Assembly (NCBI RefSeq): GCF_019396345.1
Contig: NZ_JAHKRM010000033.1
Span: 97,158 to 161,157 of the forward strand
DNA from: Nonomuraea guangzhouensis
GTDB taxonomy: Bacteria > Actinomycetota > Actinomycetes > Streptosporangiales > Streptosporangiaceae
Direction of reading: 5' to 3'
Length of the DNA stretch: 64,000 nucleotides
Shown here: positions 33,422 to 41,604 of the stretch, one piece after another
How positions within the stretch are numbered: position 1 is the first letter of the stretch
How the letters are laid out: the number at the start of each line of letters is the position of its first letter
The notes under the pieces: generated by a model
Seen by the model: the letters and a program-made list of their open reading frames with translations, nothing else
Database searches by the model: none
What the model was told of the DNA's origin: nothing
Program-made: the position numbers and the translations under genes

Positions 33422-33757
33422 TAAAATACAAAAAATCATGAAATGTCTCATTTCCACATAACAACTGAACACCATCGGAAGCGAAGGGCTGGTTGTGGTA
33501 CGGCCGCCCACCAGATGTGAGCCAGGTTCACGTATCGTCCAGGTAGTCGCAAGAACCGTGGCATGGACTTTTCCCCGGTTGTTCGCTTCACTAAGTCCGG
33601 CGCAACCGCTCGGCGCCGGCGACCTCCCGCAAACATAACGCGATCCGCGTCAGCCGCCTCGCCGCAAACTCACTCCGCGCAGTTGACGGAGCATTCTTCT
33701 ATTTATTCCTCCCGGTCGATTGAAAAGTATATCGACGCTGCTCAGAAAGGTGAACCA
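33422..33757. other. Non-coding interval upstream of the Dpg operon
   Basis: No gene can be supported here. The left part is very AT-rich. CCGCAAAC occurs twice (33627-33634 and 33662-33669, 35 bases apart). A TTGACG at 33683-33688 could be a -35 element, but I see no -10 at proper spacing. The Dpg operon promoter must lie here. Confidence 0.5.
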
Positions 33758-33817
33758 ATGAATGGGCGACGTAAGCCCCGCAGCAGGACTCGCATGTGGG
33801 GGTGGACCTACCGATGA
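33758..33817 (+). CDS. Candidate 19-residue leader ORF overlapping dpgA
   Basis: An ATG at 33758 sits five bases after GAAAGGTG, the best ribosome site in this region, and opens a 19-codon frame ending RMWGWTYR. Its TGA overlaps an in-frame dpgA ATG (33814) as ATGA. The peptide is very basic (seven Arg or Lys) with two Trp and a Tyr near its end. It could be a translational-coupling leader or an aromatic-residue-sensing attenuator, or a chance frame if dpgA uses the GTG at 33796. No homologue is known to me. Confidence 0.35.
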   Translation: MNGRRKPRSRTRMWGWTYR

Positions 33818-34932
33818 TCCGCACGGCGAACGTCCTCACGACTCCGGCCGAGCGCCCGAGTCCGGCCCAGGACAGGGCCCAGATGATCGGAGTCGGCACC
33901 GCCGTCTCCCCCGACTCCTACTCCCAGCAGGAAGTGCTGGACACGTTCGCGATCGACGACGCCCGGATCCGCTCGCTGTTCCTCAACAGCGCCATCCAGC
34001 GGCGCCACCTCACCCTTCCCCCCATCGACGCCGACGGGAAGCGCGTCATGGAGTCCCAGGGAGAGTTGCTGGACAAACACAAGGCGCAGGCCGTGGACAT
34101 GGGTGGCCGCGCGCTGACGGCCTGCTTGAAGGACGCTGGAGCGGAGCTGTCGGATCTCCGGCATCTGTGTTGCGTCACGTCGACGGGATTCCTGACGCCT
34201 GGGTTGAGCGCGTTACTCATCCGGGAGCTGGGGATAGACCGTGGCTGCAGCCGCTCCGACATCGTGGGCATGGGCTGCAACGCGGGGCTCAACGCGCTCA
34301 ACGTCGCCGCCGGCTGGAGCGTGGCCCATCCCGGCGAGCTGGCCGTGGTGCTGTGCGCCGAGGCGTGCTCGGCCGCCTACGTCTTCGACTCGACCATGCG
34401 TACGGCCGTGGTCAACAGCCTGTTCGGGGACGGCGCGGCGGCGCTCGCCCTGGTCGCCGGGCCGCGGGAGGACGCGCTGTCCGCGCCGCGCGGCCCGCGG
34501 ATTCTCTCCTTCGAGAGCACGCTCATCACCGACGCGCTGGACGCCATGCGCTACGACTGGGACGACGCCGCGGGCAAGTTCAGCTTCTTCCTCGACCCGG
34601 ACATCCCCTATGTCGTAGGTGCCCACGCCGAGGAGGTCGTCGACCGCCTGCTCGGCAAGTCCGGCCTGCGCCGCAGCGACGTCCGGCACTGGCTCGTGCA
34701 CTCCGGCGGCAAGAAGGTCATCGACGCCGTCACCGTCAACCTGGGTCTGACCCGCCACGACGTACGCCACACCACGGGGGTGCTGCGCGACTACGGGAAC
34801 GTGTCGAGCGCATCCTTCCTGTTCTCCTACGAGCGGCTCCTGGAGGAGCTAGTGACCAAGACGGGCGACTACGGCGTCCTCATGACCATGGGACCGGGCT
34901 CGACGATCGAGACGGCGCTGATCCAATGGTGA
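33796..34932 (+). CDS. dpgA: DpgA, type III polyketide synthase (3,5-dihydroxyphenylacetyl-CoA synthase)
   Basis: A 378-residue chalcone-synthase-fold enzyme that condenses four malonyl-CoA into 3,5-dihydroxyphenylacetyl-CoA, helped by DpgB and DpgD. The catalytic Cys is in GMGCNAGLNAL near residue 160, His in LVHSGGKK and Asn in DYGNVSSAS, a complete Cys-His-Asn triad. SLFLNSAIQRRHL near residue 70 is a DpgA hallmark. The GTG at 33796 gives MGVDLPM, similar to the start of known DpgA proteins, with AGGA seven bases upstream; an ATG at 33814 is the alternative. It contains a TTA codon (34213-34215). The stop overlaps dpgB. It heads the plus-strand operon dpgABCD-cmlA-like-mbtH-hydrolase-vioD-like-antiporter-P450. 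Confidence 0.95.
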   Translation: MGVDLPMIRTANVLTTPAERPSPAQDRAQMIGVGTAVSPDSYSQQEVLDTFAIDDARIRSLFLNSAIQRRHLTLPPIDADGKRVMESQGELLDKHKAQAVDMGGRALTACLKDAGAELSDLRHLCCVTSTGFLTPGLSALLIRELGIDRGCSRSDIVGMGCNAGLNALNVAAGWSVAHPGELAVVLCAEACSAAYVFDSTMRTAVVNSLFGDGAAALALVAGPREDALSAPRGPRILSFESTLITDALDAMRYDWDDAAGKFSFFLDPDIPYVVGAHAEEVVDRLLGKSGLRRSDVRHWLVHSGGKKVIDAVTVNLGLTRHDVRHTTGVLRDYGNVSSASFLFSYERLLEELVTKTGDYGVLMTMGPGSTIETALIQW

Positions 34933-35618
34933 ACACCGACCTCACTCCGGACGCCTACAGGGACGCTCTCCTGCTGCGCGTCGACGGCACCCGTTCTCTC
35001 TCCGCCGAGCTGGTACGCGAGGTGGCCGCGCTGTGCGACCGCGCCGACGACCACGAAGGCCGGGGCGCCGTCGTCGTCGACGTGTCGGGCGCCCCGCGGG
35101 GCCCGTGGACCGACGGCCTGACAGTCGCGCTGGTCAACAAGTGGGAGCGGGCGCTGCGCCGGCTGGAGCGGTTGCCCATCCCCACCATCGCGGTCGCCTC
35201 CGGTGACTGCGGCGGCGCCGCGTTCGACGTGCTGCTGGCCAGCGACTACCGCCTGGCCGGCACGGGCACGCGGCTGCTGCTGTCCGTGGACTCCGAGGCG
35301 ACCTGGCCGGGCATGGCGACGTACCGGCTGTCGCAGCAGCTGGGCGCCGCGCCGACACGCCGGACCGTGCTGTTCGGGCAGCCGATCACCGCGGCCGAGG
35401 CGCTGTCCCTACACCTCGTCGACGAGCTGGTGGACGACGCCGCGGAGGTGTGGGCCCGCGTGGCCCAGCTGGCCGGCTCGGTGACCGGCAGCGAGCTGGC
35501 CATCCGCAGACAGCTCATGCTCAACGCCACCATGACCAGCTTCGAGGACGCCCTCGGCGTGCACCTGGCCGCCTGCGACCGCACGCTCAGACGGGCCACC
35601 GCCCGGGTGGACACATGA
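34926..35618 (+). CDS. dpgB: DpgB, enoyl-CoA hydratase-like partner of DpgA
   Basis: A 230-residue crotonase-fold protein that stimulates DpgA, probably by helping the cyclisation and dehydration that aromatise the tetraketide. The crotonase core is visible in IPTIAVASGDCGGAAFDVLLASDYRL, split by the oxyanion-hole glycines, and VDELVDDAAEVWARV near the C-terminus. It is shorter and more diverged than DpgD, as is normal for DpgB. The ATG at 34926 overlaps dpgA by seven bases; a GTG at 34929 is also possible. Its stop overlaps dpgC as ATGA. Confidence 0.92.
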   Translation: MVNTDLTPDAYRDALLLRVDGTRSLSAELVREVAALCDRADDHEGRGAVVVDVSGAPRGPWTDGLTVALVNKWERALRRLERLPIPTIAVASGDCGGAAFDVLLASDYRLAGTGTRLLLSVDSEATWPGMATYRLSQQLGAAPTRRTVLFGQPITAAEALSLHLVDELVDDAAEVWARVAQLAGSVTGSELAIRRQLMLNATMTSFEDALGVHLAACDRTLRRATARVDT

Positions 35619-36913
35619 CGGCCCCGGACCTCTCCGCCGCCCGCAAACTGCTGGCCGAGTCCGCCGGGCTGGCCGACGACATCCTGCGGGCGCTGCCGGA
35701 GCCCGCCGCCCGCTCGGCCGGGCAGCAGGTGTCCGCGGCCGAGGCGAAGAACGCCGCCCGGCGGGCCCGCTCGTCGTTCATGGACGCGCACGCCGAGGCC
35801 GTCTACGACGAGCTGACCGCCTTCCGCACCCTCGACCTGCGCCTGCCGGAGCTGGTCGAGGCCGCGGCGGCCGCCTTCCCCGGCCTGGTGCCCACCGCCG
35901 CGCAACTGGACGCGGACCGGGACAGGCGGCAGGCCGACAAGGAGGGGTACGAAATCGATCAGGGCATCTTCCTGCGTGCCGTGCTGCGTTCGGCCCAGGC
36001 GGGCTCGCACCTGCTCGACGCCATGCTCCGCCCGACCCCGCGCGCACTCGGCCTGCTGCCGGAATTCGCCCGGACCGGGACGGCCGACCTGAGCTCCGTG
36101 CGGATGGAGCGGCGCGATGGCGTCGCCCACCTGACCATGTGCCGGGACGACTGCCTCAACGCCGAGGACGAACGGCAGGTCGACGACATCGAGACGGCCG
36201 TCGACCTGGCGCTGCTGGATCCGGCCGTACGGGTCGGCGTGCTCAGGGGCGGGGAGATGACCCATCCCCGCTACCGGGGCCGGCGGGTCTTCAGCGCGGG
36301 CATCAACCTCAAGAGCCTGCACGCGGGGAACATCTCGCTCGTCGGTTTCCTGCTGCGCAGAGAGCTCGGTTACATCGCCAAGCTGACGCGCGGCGTGCTG
36401 GTGGAGCACGAGACGTCGTGGCACTCCCCCACCGTGGGCAAGCCGTGGATCGCCGTGGTCGACGGCTTCGCCATAGGCGGCGGCGCGCAGTTGCTGCTGG
36501 TCTTCGACCACGTCATCGCGGCGGCGGACGCGTACCTCAGCCTGCCCGCGGCGCAGGAGGGGATCGTGCCCGGGGCGGCCAACCTCCGGCTTTCCCGTGT
36601 GGCCGGGCCCCGGCTGGCCCGGCAGGTCATCCTGGGCGGACGGCGGGTGTGGGCGACCGAGCCCGACGCGCGGGCGCTGGTCGACGAGGTGGCGGAGCCC
36701 GCGGACCTCGACGCCGTCCTGGCGCGGGCGGCCGCGCGGCTGGCGGGCCCCGCGGTGATCCCCAACCGGCGGATGCTGAACCTGGCCGAGGAGCCGCAGG
36801 AGGGGTTCCGCCACTACATGGCGGAGTTCGCGCTGCAGCAGGCGCTCCGGCTCTACAGCGATGACGTGCTGGGCAAGGCCGGCCGCTTCGCCGGGAGGGC
36901 CACAGGCCGATGA
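35615..36913 (+). CDS. dpgC: DpgC, cofactor-independent dioxygenase
   Basis: A 432-residue crotonase-superfamily enzyme that uses O2 without metal or cofactor to turn 3,5-dihydroxyphenylacetyl-CoA into 3,5-dihydroxyphenylglyoxylate. It has the DpgC-specific N-terminal helical domain (residues 1-150) followed by a crotonase core with RRVFSAGINLKSLHAG and FAIGGGAQLLLVFDHV, which form the oxyanion hole, and LPAAQEGIVPGAANLRL. Length and order match characterised DpgC. The ATG at 35615 overlaps the dpgB stop, and its own stop overlaps dpgD as ATGA. The product would be aminated by the HpgT-like enzyme at 31144-32460. Confidence 0.96.
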   Translation: MTAPDLSAARKLLAESAGLADDILRALPEPAARSAGQQVSAAEAKNAARRARSSFMDAHAEAVYDELTAFRTLDLRLPELVEAAAAAFPGLVPTAAQLDADRDRRQADKEGYEIDQGIFLRAVLRSAQAGSHLLDAMLRPTPRALGLLPEFARTGTADLSSVRMERRDGVAHLTMCRDDCLNAEDERQVDDIETAVDLALLDPAVRVGVLRGGEMTHPRYRGRRVFSAGINLKSLHAGNISLVGFLLRRELGYIAKLTRGVLVEHETSWHSPTVGKPWIAVVDGFAIGGGAQLLLVFDHVIAAADAYLSLPAAQEGIVPGAANLRLSRVAGPRLARQVILGGRRVWATEPDARALVDEVAEPADLDAVLARAAARLAGPAVIPNRRMLNLAEEPQEGFRHYMAEFALQQALRLYSDDVLGKAGRFAGRATGR

Positions 36914-37785
36914 ACACCGAGCCGATGAGCACCGAGCCGGCGAGCATCGACCCAATGCGCACCGGGTCAACGAGCCGCGCGCCGGTCAGCCGCGACAGGC
37001 GGGTGCGCTACGAGAAGCGGGACCAGGTGGCCTGGGTCACGCTCGACCGGCCCGCCGTGCTGAACGCGATGGACGCCCGCACTCACGAGGAACTGGCCGA
37101 GATCTGGGACGACGTCGAGGCCGACGACTCGGTGCGGGTGGCGGTGCTCACCGGTGCCGGGGAGCGGGCCTTCTCGGTCGGCCAGGACCTGCGCGAACGC
37201 GCGCGCCTGGACCAGGCCGGAGTCCCGGCGACGACGTTCGGCAGCCGGGGACAGCCCGGCTGGCCGCGGCTCACCGAGCGCTTCGACCTGACCACGCCGG
37301 TGATCGCCCGGGTCGACGGGTACGCCCTGGGCGGCGGCTTCGAGCTCGCCCTGGCCTGCGACATCATCGTCGCCTCCGACAGGTCGGTGTTCGGGCTGCC
37401 CGAGGCGCGGCTGGGCCTGATCCCCGGCGCGGGCGGGGCGTTCCGGCTGGCCAGGCAGCTCCCCCTCAAAACGGCCATGGGCTACCTGCTCACCGGCCGC
37501 CACCTGACCGCCGATCTGGCTCTGCGGCACGGGCTCGCCAATGACGTCGTCCCGGCCGCGGAGCTGGACCGGTGCGTCGCCGGGTGGATCGACGACCTGC
37601 TGCGCTGCGCCCCGCTGTCGCTGCGCGCCATCAAGGAGGCCGTCCACCGGTCCCTCCACCTGCCGCTCGACGCGGCCTTCGACACCACGTACCCCTGGGA
37701 GACCCGGCGCAGGCGCAGCCGCGACGCGACCGAGGGCCCCCTGGCGTTCAGCGAGAAACGCGAACCCATGTGGAGCGGAACATGA
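36910..37785 (+). CDS. dpgD: DpgD, enoyl-CoA hydratase/isomerase
   Basis: A 291-residue crotonase that works with DpgA and DpgB in forming 3,5-dihydroxyphenylacetyl-CoA. Conserved crotonase blocks are FSVGQDLRE, GYALGGGFELALACD and GLPEARLGLIPGAGG. The N-terminal 25 residues (Met, Ser, Thr and Pro rich) are an extension over most DpgD proteins, and a later start at the Met in PMRTGST is possible. The ATG at 36910 overlaps dpgC as ATGA. Twenty-five bases separate it from the beta-hydroxylase gene. Confidence 0.93.
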   Translation: MNTEPMSTEPASIDPMRTGSTSRAPVSRDRRVRYEKRDQVAWVTLDRPAVLNAMDARTHEELAEIWDDVEADDSVRVAVLTGAGERAFSVGQDLRERARLDQAGVPATTFGSRGQPGWPRLTERFDLTTPVIARVDGYALGGGFELALACDIIVASDRSVFGLPEARLGLIPGAGGAFRLARQLPLKTAMGYLLTGRHLTADLALRHGLANDVVPAAELDRCVAGWIDDLLRCAPLSLRAIKEAVHRSLHLPLDAAFDTTYPWETRRRRSRDATEGPLAFSEKREPMWSGT

Positions 37786-37810
37786 TCCCTCAACTCCGGA
37801 AGGAGCCCTT

Positions 37811-39394
37811 ATGAGCGACGAACAGCACTATCTACGGCCAAATGTCATCATTGAGCCCTTGGTGGACGGCTTCTACGCCTGGCTGCTCACCGTGGCGCCG
37901 GTGCAGGCCGCGATGAACCTGGCCTTCCTGCAGGTGCCCCTGCTGGAGTCCTACCTGCAGTCGCCGCGCGTGCATGTGACGGCGACGCAGAACCCCGAGA
38001 TGCGGGGCGGCTACTTCGTCGGGATCGAGGAGGCGCGAGCGGCCGAGGTCCGCGAGCTGCTCGACTCGATCAAGAAGGACCGGGCCGACCTGCTCAGGTT
38101 CGCCGAGGCCATCGCCAAGGCCGAGGACCTGATCCGCCAGGGGGCCACCGGGTTCGACCTGACTCCCCTGTACCCGAAGCTGCCGCCCGAGCTCGCGGGC
38201 CTGGTGGAGATCGCCTACGACACCAGCAACCAGCCGTCGCTGCACTTCCTGGAGCCGCTGGTCTATGAGAGCGCGGCGTGGACCGAGGCCCGGCAGTCGG
38301 TGCAGCTGTCGATCGAGCCGGGTGTCGAGCGGCCGTTCATCCTGAGCACGCCGCGGCTGGCCTCGCCCGACGTGCTGGACCTGCGCGTCCCGTTCCGGCA
38401 TCCGGGCCTGGAGGAGCTGTTCGGGGCCCGGATCCGGCCCACCAGCCTGAGCAGACTGCGTGAGGCCCTGGAGCTGGACGACGCGCAGGCCGCTCAGCTG
38501 GCGACCTTGCTGACGGACCGGCCCAGCCAGGCGCCCGACCGCCACATCGAGGCCGGCGGCCGCATCCGCTACTTCGGTCATGCCTGCCTGGTGCTCCAGA
38601 CGCCGGAGGCCGCCATCGTCACCGACCCGTTCATCAGCGCCGACACCAACGCGACCGGCAGGTACACGCTGGCGGACCTGCCCGATCACCTCGACCTGGT
38701 GCTGATCACCCACGGGCACCAGGACCACATCGTGCTGGAGACGCTGCTGCAGCTGCGCGGCAGGGTGGGCACGGTCGTGGTGCCGCGCTCCTCCCGCGGC
38801 AACCTGTGCGACCCGTCGCTCGGCCTCTATCTGCGGCACCTGGGCCTGCCGGTGCTGGAGGTCGACGACTTCGACGAGGTGCCCTTCCCCGGCGGCAAGG
38901 TCACGGCCACGCCGTTCCTCGGCGAGCACGCCGACCTGGACATCCGCGCCAAGTCGACGTACTGGGTCGAGATGGCCGGGAAGTCGATCTTCATCGGCGC
39001 CGACTCGTCGGGCATCGAGCCGGCGCTCTACCGCTACATCCGGGCCCATCTCGGCAGCGCCGACCTGGCCTTCCTCGGCATGGAGTGCGACGGCGCCCCG
39101 CTGACCTGGCTCTACAAGGCACTGCTGACCAGGCCGGTGACGAAGAAGATGAGCAACTCGCGCAAGCTGTCGGGCTCGAACGCCGCGCAGGCCGGGGCGA
39201 TCGTCACCGAACTGGGCGCGCGCGAGGCGTACGTGTACGCCATGGGCGAGGAGAGCTGGCTCGGCCACGTCATGGCCACCAGCTACAACCCCGAATCCAT
39301 TCAGCTCCAGCAGGTCCGGGAGTTCCTGACGTGGTGCGCGAGCAAGGACGTCAAGGCCGGACACCTGCTGGAGCAGCAGGAATGGCGCTGGTAG
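37811..39394 (+). CDS. CmlA-type diiron beta-hydroxylase of carrier-bound amino acids
   Basis: A 527-residue protein, the size of CmlA (about 530). CmlA enzymes use a diiron centre in a metallo-beta-lactamase fold to hydroxylate the beta carbon of an amino acid held on an NRPS carrier. The family N-terminal domain is clear (YLRPNVIIEPLVDGFYAW, LLESYLQSP). The MBL domain starts near residue 245 and has HGHQDH near 301, then GEHADLDI and FIGADSSG. RBS AAGGAG lies before the ATG at 37811. It is followed by MbtH, a hydrolase and a VioD-like gene. The target could be Phe or another residue loaded by one of the NRPSs; the sequence does not say which. Confidence 0.85.
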   Translation: MSDEQHYLRPNVIIEPLVDGFYAWLLTVAPVQAAMNLAFLQVPLLESYLQSPRVHVTATQNPEMRGGYFVGIEEARAAEVRELLDSIKKDRADLLRFAEAIAKAEDLIRQGATGFDLTPLYPKLPPELAGLVEIAYDTSNQPSLHFLEPLVYESAAWTEARQSVQLSIEPGVERPFILSTPRLASPDVLDLRVPFRHPGLEELFGARIRPTSLSRLREALELDDAQAAQLATLLTDRPSQAPDRHIEAGGRIRYFGHACLVLQTPEAAIVTDPFISADTNATGRYTLADLPDHLDLVLITHGHQDHIVLETLLQLRGRVGTVVVPRSSRGNLCDPSLGLYLRHLGLPVLEVDDFDEVPFPGGKVTATPFLGEHADLDIRAKSTYWVEMAGKSIFIGADSSGIEPALYRYIRAHLGSADLAFLGMECDGAPLTWLYKALLTRPVTKKMSNSRKLSGSNAAQAGAIVTELGAREAYVYAMGEESWLGHVMATSYNPESIQLQQVREFLTWCASKDVKAGHLLEQQEWRW

Positions 39395-39432
39395 CACCCA
39401 CACCCCCAAGGAAAGAGACAAAGGAGATCACC

Positions 39433-39654
39433 ATGCGTACGACCAGCTTCGACTTCGAGAACCCCGAGGCCCGCTTCAAGGTGCTGATCAACCACGAGGA
39501 GCAGTACTCCCTGTGGCCGGCCGACCTCCCGGTCCCCAGCGGCTGGGACGAGGTCGGCGACCCGGCTCCCAAGGAGGAGTGCGACGCCTACATCGAGGCC
39601 AACTGGACCGACATGCGGCCCAAGAGCCTGCGCCTGGCCCTCGACGGTAAATGA
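39433..39654 (+). CDS. MbtH-family protein
   Basis: A 73-residue MbtH-like chaperone that binds and activates adenylation domains. The hallmark residues are all present: FKVLINHEEQYSLWP, PSGWDEVG and NWTDMRPKSLR. AAGGAG precedes the ATG at 39433. Its stop overlaps the next gene as ATGA. It is the only MbtH gene in the window and could serve any of the A domains. Confidence 0.97.
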   Translation: MRTTSFDFENPEARFKVLINHEEQYSLWPADLPVPSGWDEVGDPAPKEECDAYIEANWTDMRPKSLRLALDGK

Positions 39655-40475
39655 CGAGCGACCCCGTCATGCCGTACGTCTTCACCAATGGCATCCGTCT
39701 CGCCTACGACCGCTGGGGCCGGGGCGAGCGGGTGCTCATGATCATGGGTTCCGGGGCCGGCGGCCGGGTGTGGACGCTCCACCAGACGCCGGCCATCACC
39801 CACGCCGGGTACCAGGCCATCACGTTCAACCATCGCGGGCTGACGCCCTCGGACGCGCCGGTTGGGAAGTACGCGCTGGCCGACATGGTGGCCGACACCA
39901 AGGGCCTGATCGAGGCCCTGGGCACTGGCCCGTGCCGGATCGTGGGCTACTCACTGGGCGCGCTGATCGCCCAGGAACTGGCCATTCACCATCCGGAGCT
40001 GGTCAGGTGCGCCGTACTGATCGCGACCAAGGCGCGCTCGGATGCCACCAGGGAGCAGCACACCCGTGCTTGGCAGGCGCTGGCGGCGAGCGGCGTCGCG
40101 TTGCCGAGGGATTTCGAGGCGGCCGTCATGGCCTTCGAGATGCTCTCGCCGGTGACGCTGAACGACGACGCGGCCGTCTCCCCCTGGCTGGACCTCTTCC
40201 GGCACAGCCAGAGCGACAGAGTGACCGCCGCCCGCCAGGTCTGGGCCGAGAGCCCCGACGACCAGCGGGCGGCCCTGCGCTCGGTGAGCGCCCCTTGCCG
40301 GGTCGTCGCGTTCTCCGACGACCTGATCGCCCCGCCGCACCTCGGGCGGGAGGTCGCCGCGGCGATCCCGGACTGTGACGTGGTGGAGATCGACAAAGCG
40401 GGGCACTTCGGCCACCTGGAACGCCCGGACGAGGTCAACGCGGCGATCCTCGAATTCCTCAAGCGGACGGATTGA
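39651..40475 (+). CDS. Alpha/beta hydrolase (possible carrier-bound amino acid thioesterase)
   Basis: A 274-residue alpha/beta-fold hydrolase with nucleophile Ser in VGYSLGAL near residue 104, Asp in FSDDLIAP and His in GHFGHLE. The size and MbtH-linked position recall Bhp-type hydrolases of glycopeptide clusters, which release a beta-hydroxylated amino acid from its carrier; a type II editing thioesterase or perhydrolase-like role is equally possible. It overlaps mbtH by four bases and is six bases from the VioD-like gene, so it belongs to the operon. Confidence 0.8.
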   Translation: MTSDPVMPYVFTNGIRLAYDRWGRGERVLMIMGSGAGGRVWTLHQTPAITHAGYQAITFNHRGLTPSDAPVGKYALADMVADTKGLIEALGTGPCRIVGYSLGALIAQELAIHHPELVRCAVLIATKARSDATREQHTRAWQALAASGVALPRDFEAAVMAFEMLSPVTLNDDAAVSPWLDLFRHSQSDRVTAARQVWAESPDDQRAALRSVSAPCRVVAFSDDLIAPPHLGREVAAAIPDCDVVEIDKAGHFGHLERPDEVNAAILEFLKRTD

Positions 40476-40481
40476 CGACCC

Positions 40482-41597
40482 ATGAAACTTCGCTCGGCAC
40501 CTCTAGAAGACTGGCTGCGCGACTATTACTTCCAGGCCGAGATCGACATCAGCTCCAGCGGCGTGCAGCCCTACTCCATGAGCGAGTTACGCGCGATCGC
40601 CGGGATAAGCCGCGAGGAGATCGACGACCTGGTGTTCGACGACGGCTACTCGCTGGGCGCCCCGGAGGTCCGCTCCGCCGTCGCGGCGCTGGAGCCGGGC
40701 GCCGATCCGGGCAAGGTGATGACCACCAACGGCTCGGGCGAGGCCATCTCCCTGGTGATGATGGCGCTGCTGCGGCCCGGCGACGAGGTGATCGTGGTCG
40801 CGCCGGGCTATCACCTGCTGGTCGAGTACGCCATCGCGCTGGGCTGCACGACCAAGGTCTGGCGGCTGGCGGAGGAGCGGGGCTGGCAGGCGTCGCTGGA
40901 CGAGCTGGCGGCCCTGGTCACCCCGCAGACCCGCGCCATCATCGTGAACTTCCCGCAGAACCCGACAGGCAGCACCATCGGCCGGGCCGAGATGGACGCC
41001 CTGATCGCCCTGGCGGGCCGGGTCGGGGCGTACGTGCTGTGGGACGCCGCCTTCGCCCGCCTGGTCTACGACGGCGACCCGCTTCCCGACATCTCGACCC
41101 GCTACGAGCGAGGCATCGGCTTCGGCACGTTCTCCAAGGCGTTCGGCCTGCCCGGCCTGCGGTTCGGCTGGTGTCTGGCGCCACCGGAAGTGCTGGAGGA
41201 CTGCGTGCGGATCAGGGACTACTCGACGCTGCACGTGTCGCCGCTGGTCGAGTTGCTGGCGCTGCGCGTGCTGCGCAACGCCGACGCCTTCGTCGAGCCG
41301 CGGCTCAAGCAGGCCGCGATCAACCGGGAGATGGTCAAGCAGTGGGCGGAGCGCCATGGGGACCTGCTGTCCCTGTCGCTGCCCGCCGCCGGGGTCGCGG
41401 CGTTCCCGCGGCTGCTGGAGCTGGACGACACCTGGGATTTCTGCCAGGAGCTCTTCCAGCGTCATGGGGTGCTGGTCATCCCCGGGGCGTGCTTCGACTG
41501 CCCAGGTCACATCAGGCTCGGCTTCGGCGGGCCGACCGACCAGCTCGCCCAGGGACTCGATCGGCTGGCCGGCGCGCTGGCCTCCTGGCGGCGGTGA
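40482..41597 (+). CDS. VioD-like PLP enzyme (capreomycidine synthase family)
   Basis: A 371-residue fold-type I PLP enzyme that resembles VioD of viomycin biosynthesis from end to end: PLEDWLRDYYF, DISSSGVQPYS, VMTTNGSGEA, IVNFPQNPTGS, WDAAFARLVYDG and GTFSKAFGLPGLRFGWC (PLP Lys in SKAF). VioD cyclises 3-hydroxyarginine to capreomycidine. No VioC-type arginine hydroxylase is in the window, so the substrate may differ, or the partner may lie outside. It could also be an ordinary transaminase that diverged from this family. The ATG at 40482 fits; the gene has a TTA codon at 40587-40589. It is in the Dpg/MbtH operon, seven bases before the antiporter gene. Confidence 0.82.
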   Translation: MKLRSAPLEDWLRDYYFQAEIDISSSGVQPYSMSELRAIAGISREEIDDLVFDDGYSLGAPEVRSAVAALEPGADPGKVMTTNGSGEAISLVMMALLRPGDEVIVVAPGYHLLVEYAIALGCTTKVWRLAEERGWQASLDELAALVTPQTRAIIVNFPQNPTGSTIGRAEMDALIALAGRVGAYVLWDAAFARLVYDGDPLPDISTRYERGIGFGTFSKAFGLPGLRFGWCLAPPEVLEDCVRIRDYSTLHVSPLVELLALRVLRNADAFVEPRLKQAAINREMVKQWAERHGDLLSLSLPAAGVAAFPRLLELDDTWDFCQELFQRHGVLVIPGACFDCPGHIRLGFGGPTDQLAQGLDRLAGALASWRR

Positions 41598-41604
41598 ACC
41601 GATC

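Noticed and set aside
33627..33669. Repeated CCGCAAAC as a SARP-binding direct repeat
   Set aside because: The 35-base spacing does not fit the 11- or 22-base periodicity of SARP sites, and no -35 overlap is seen.
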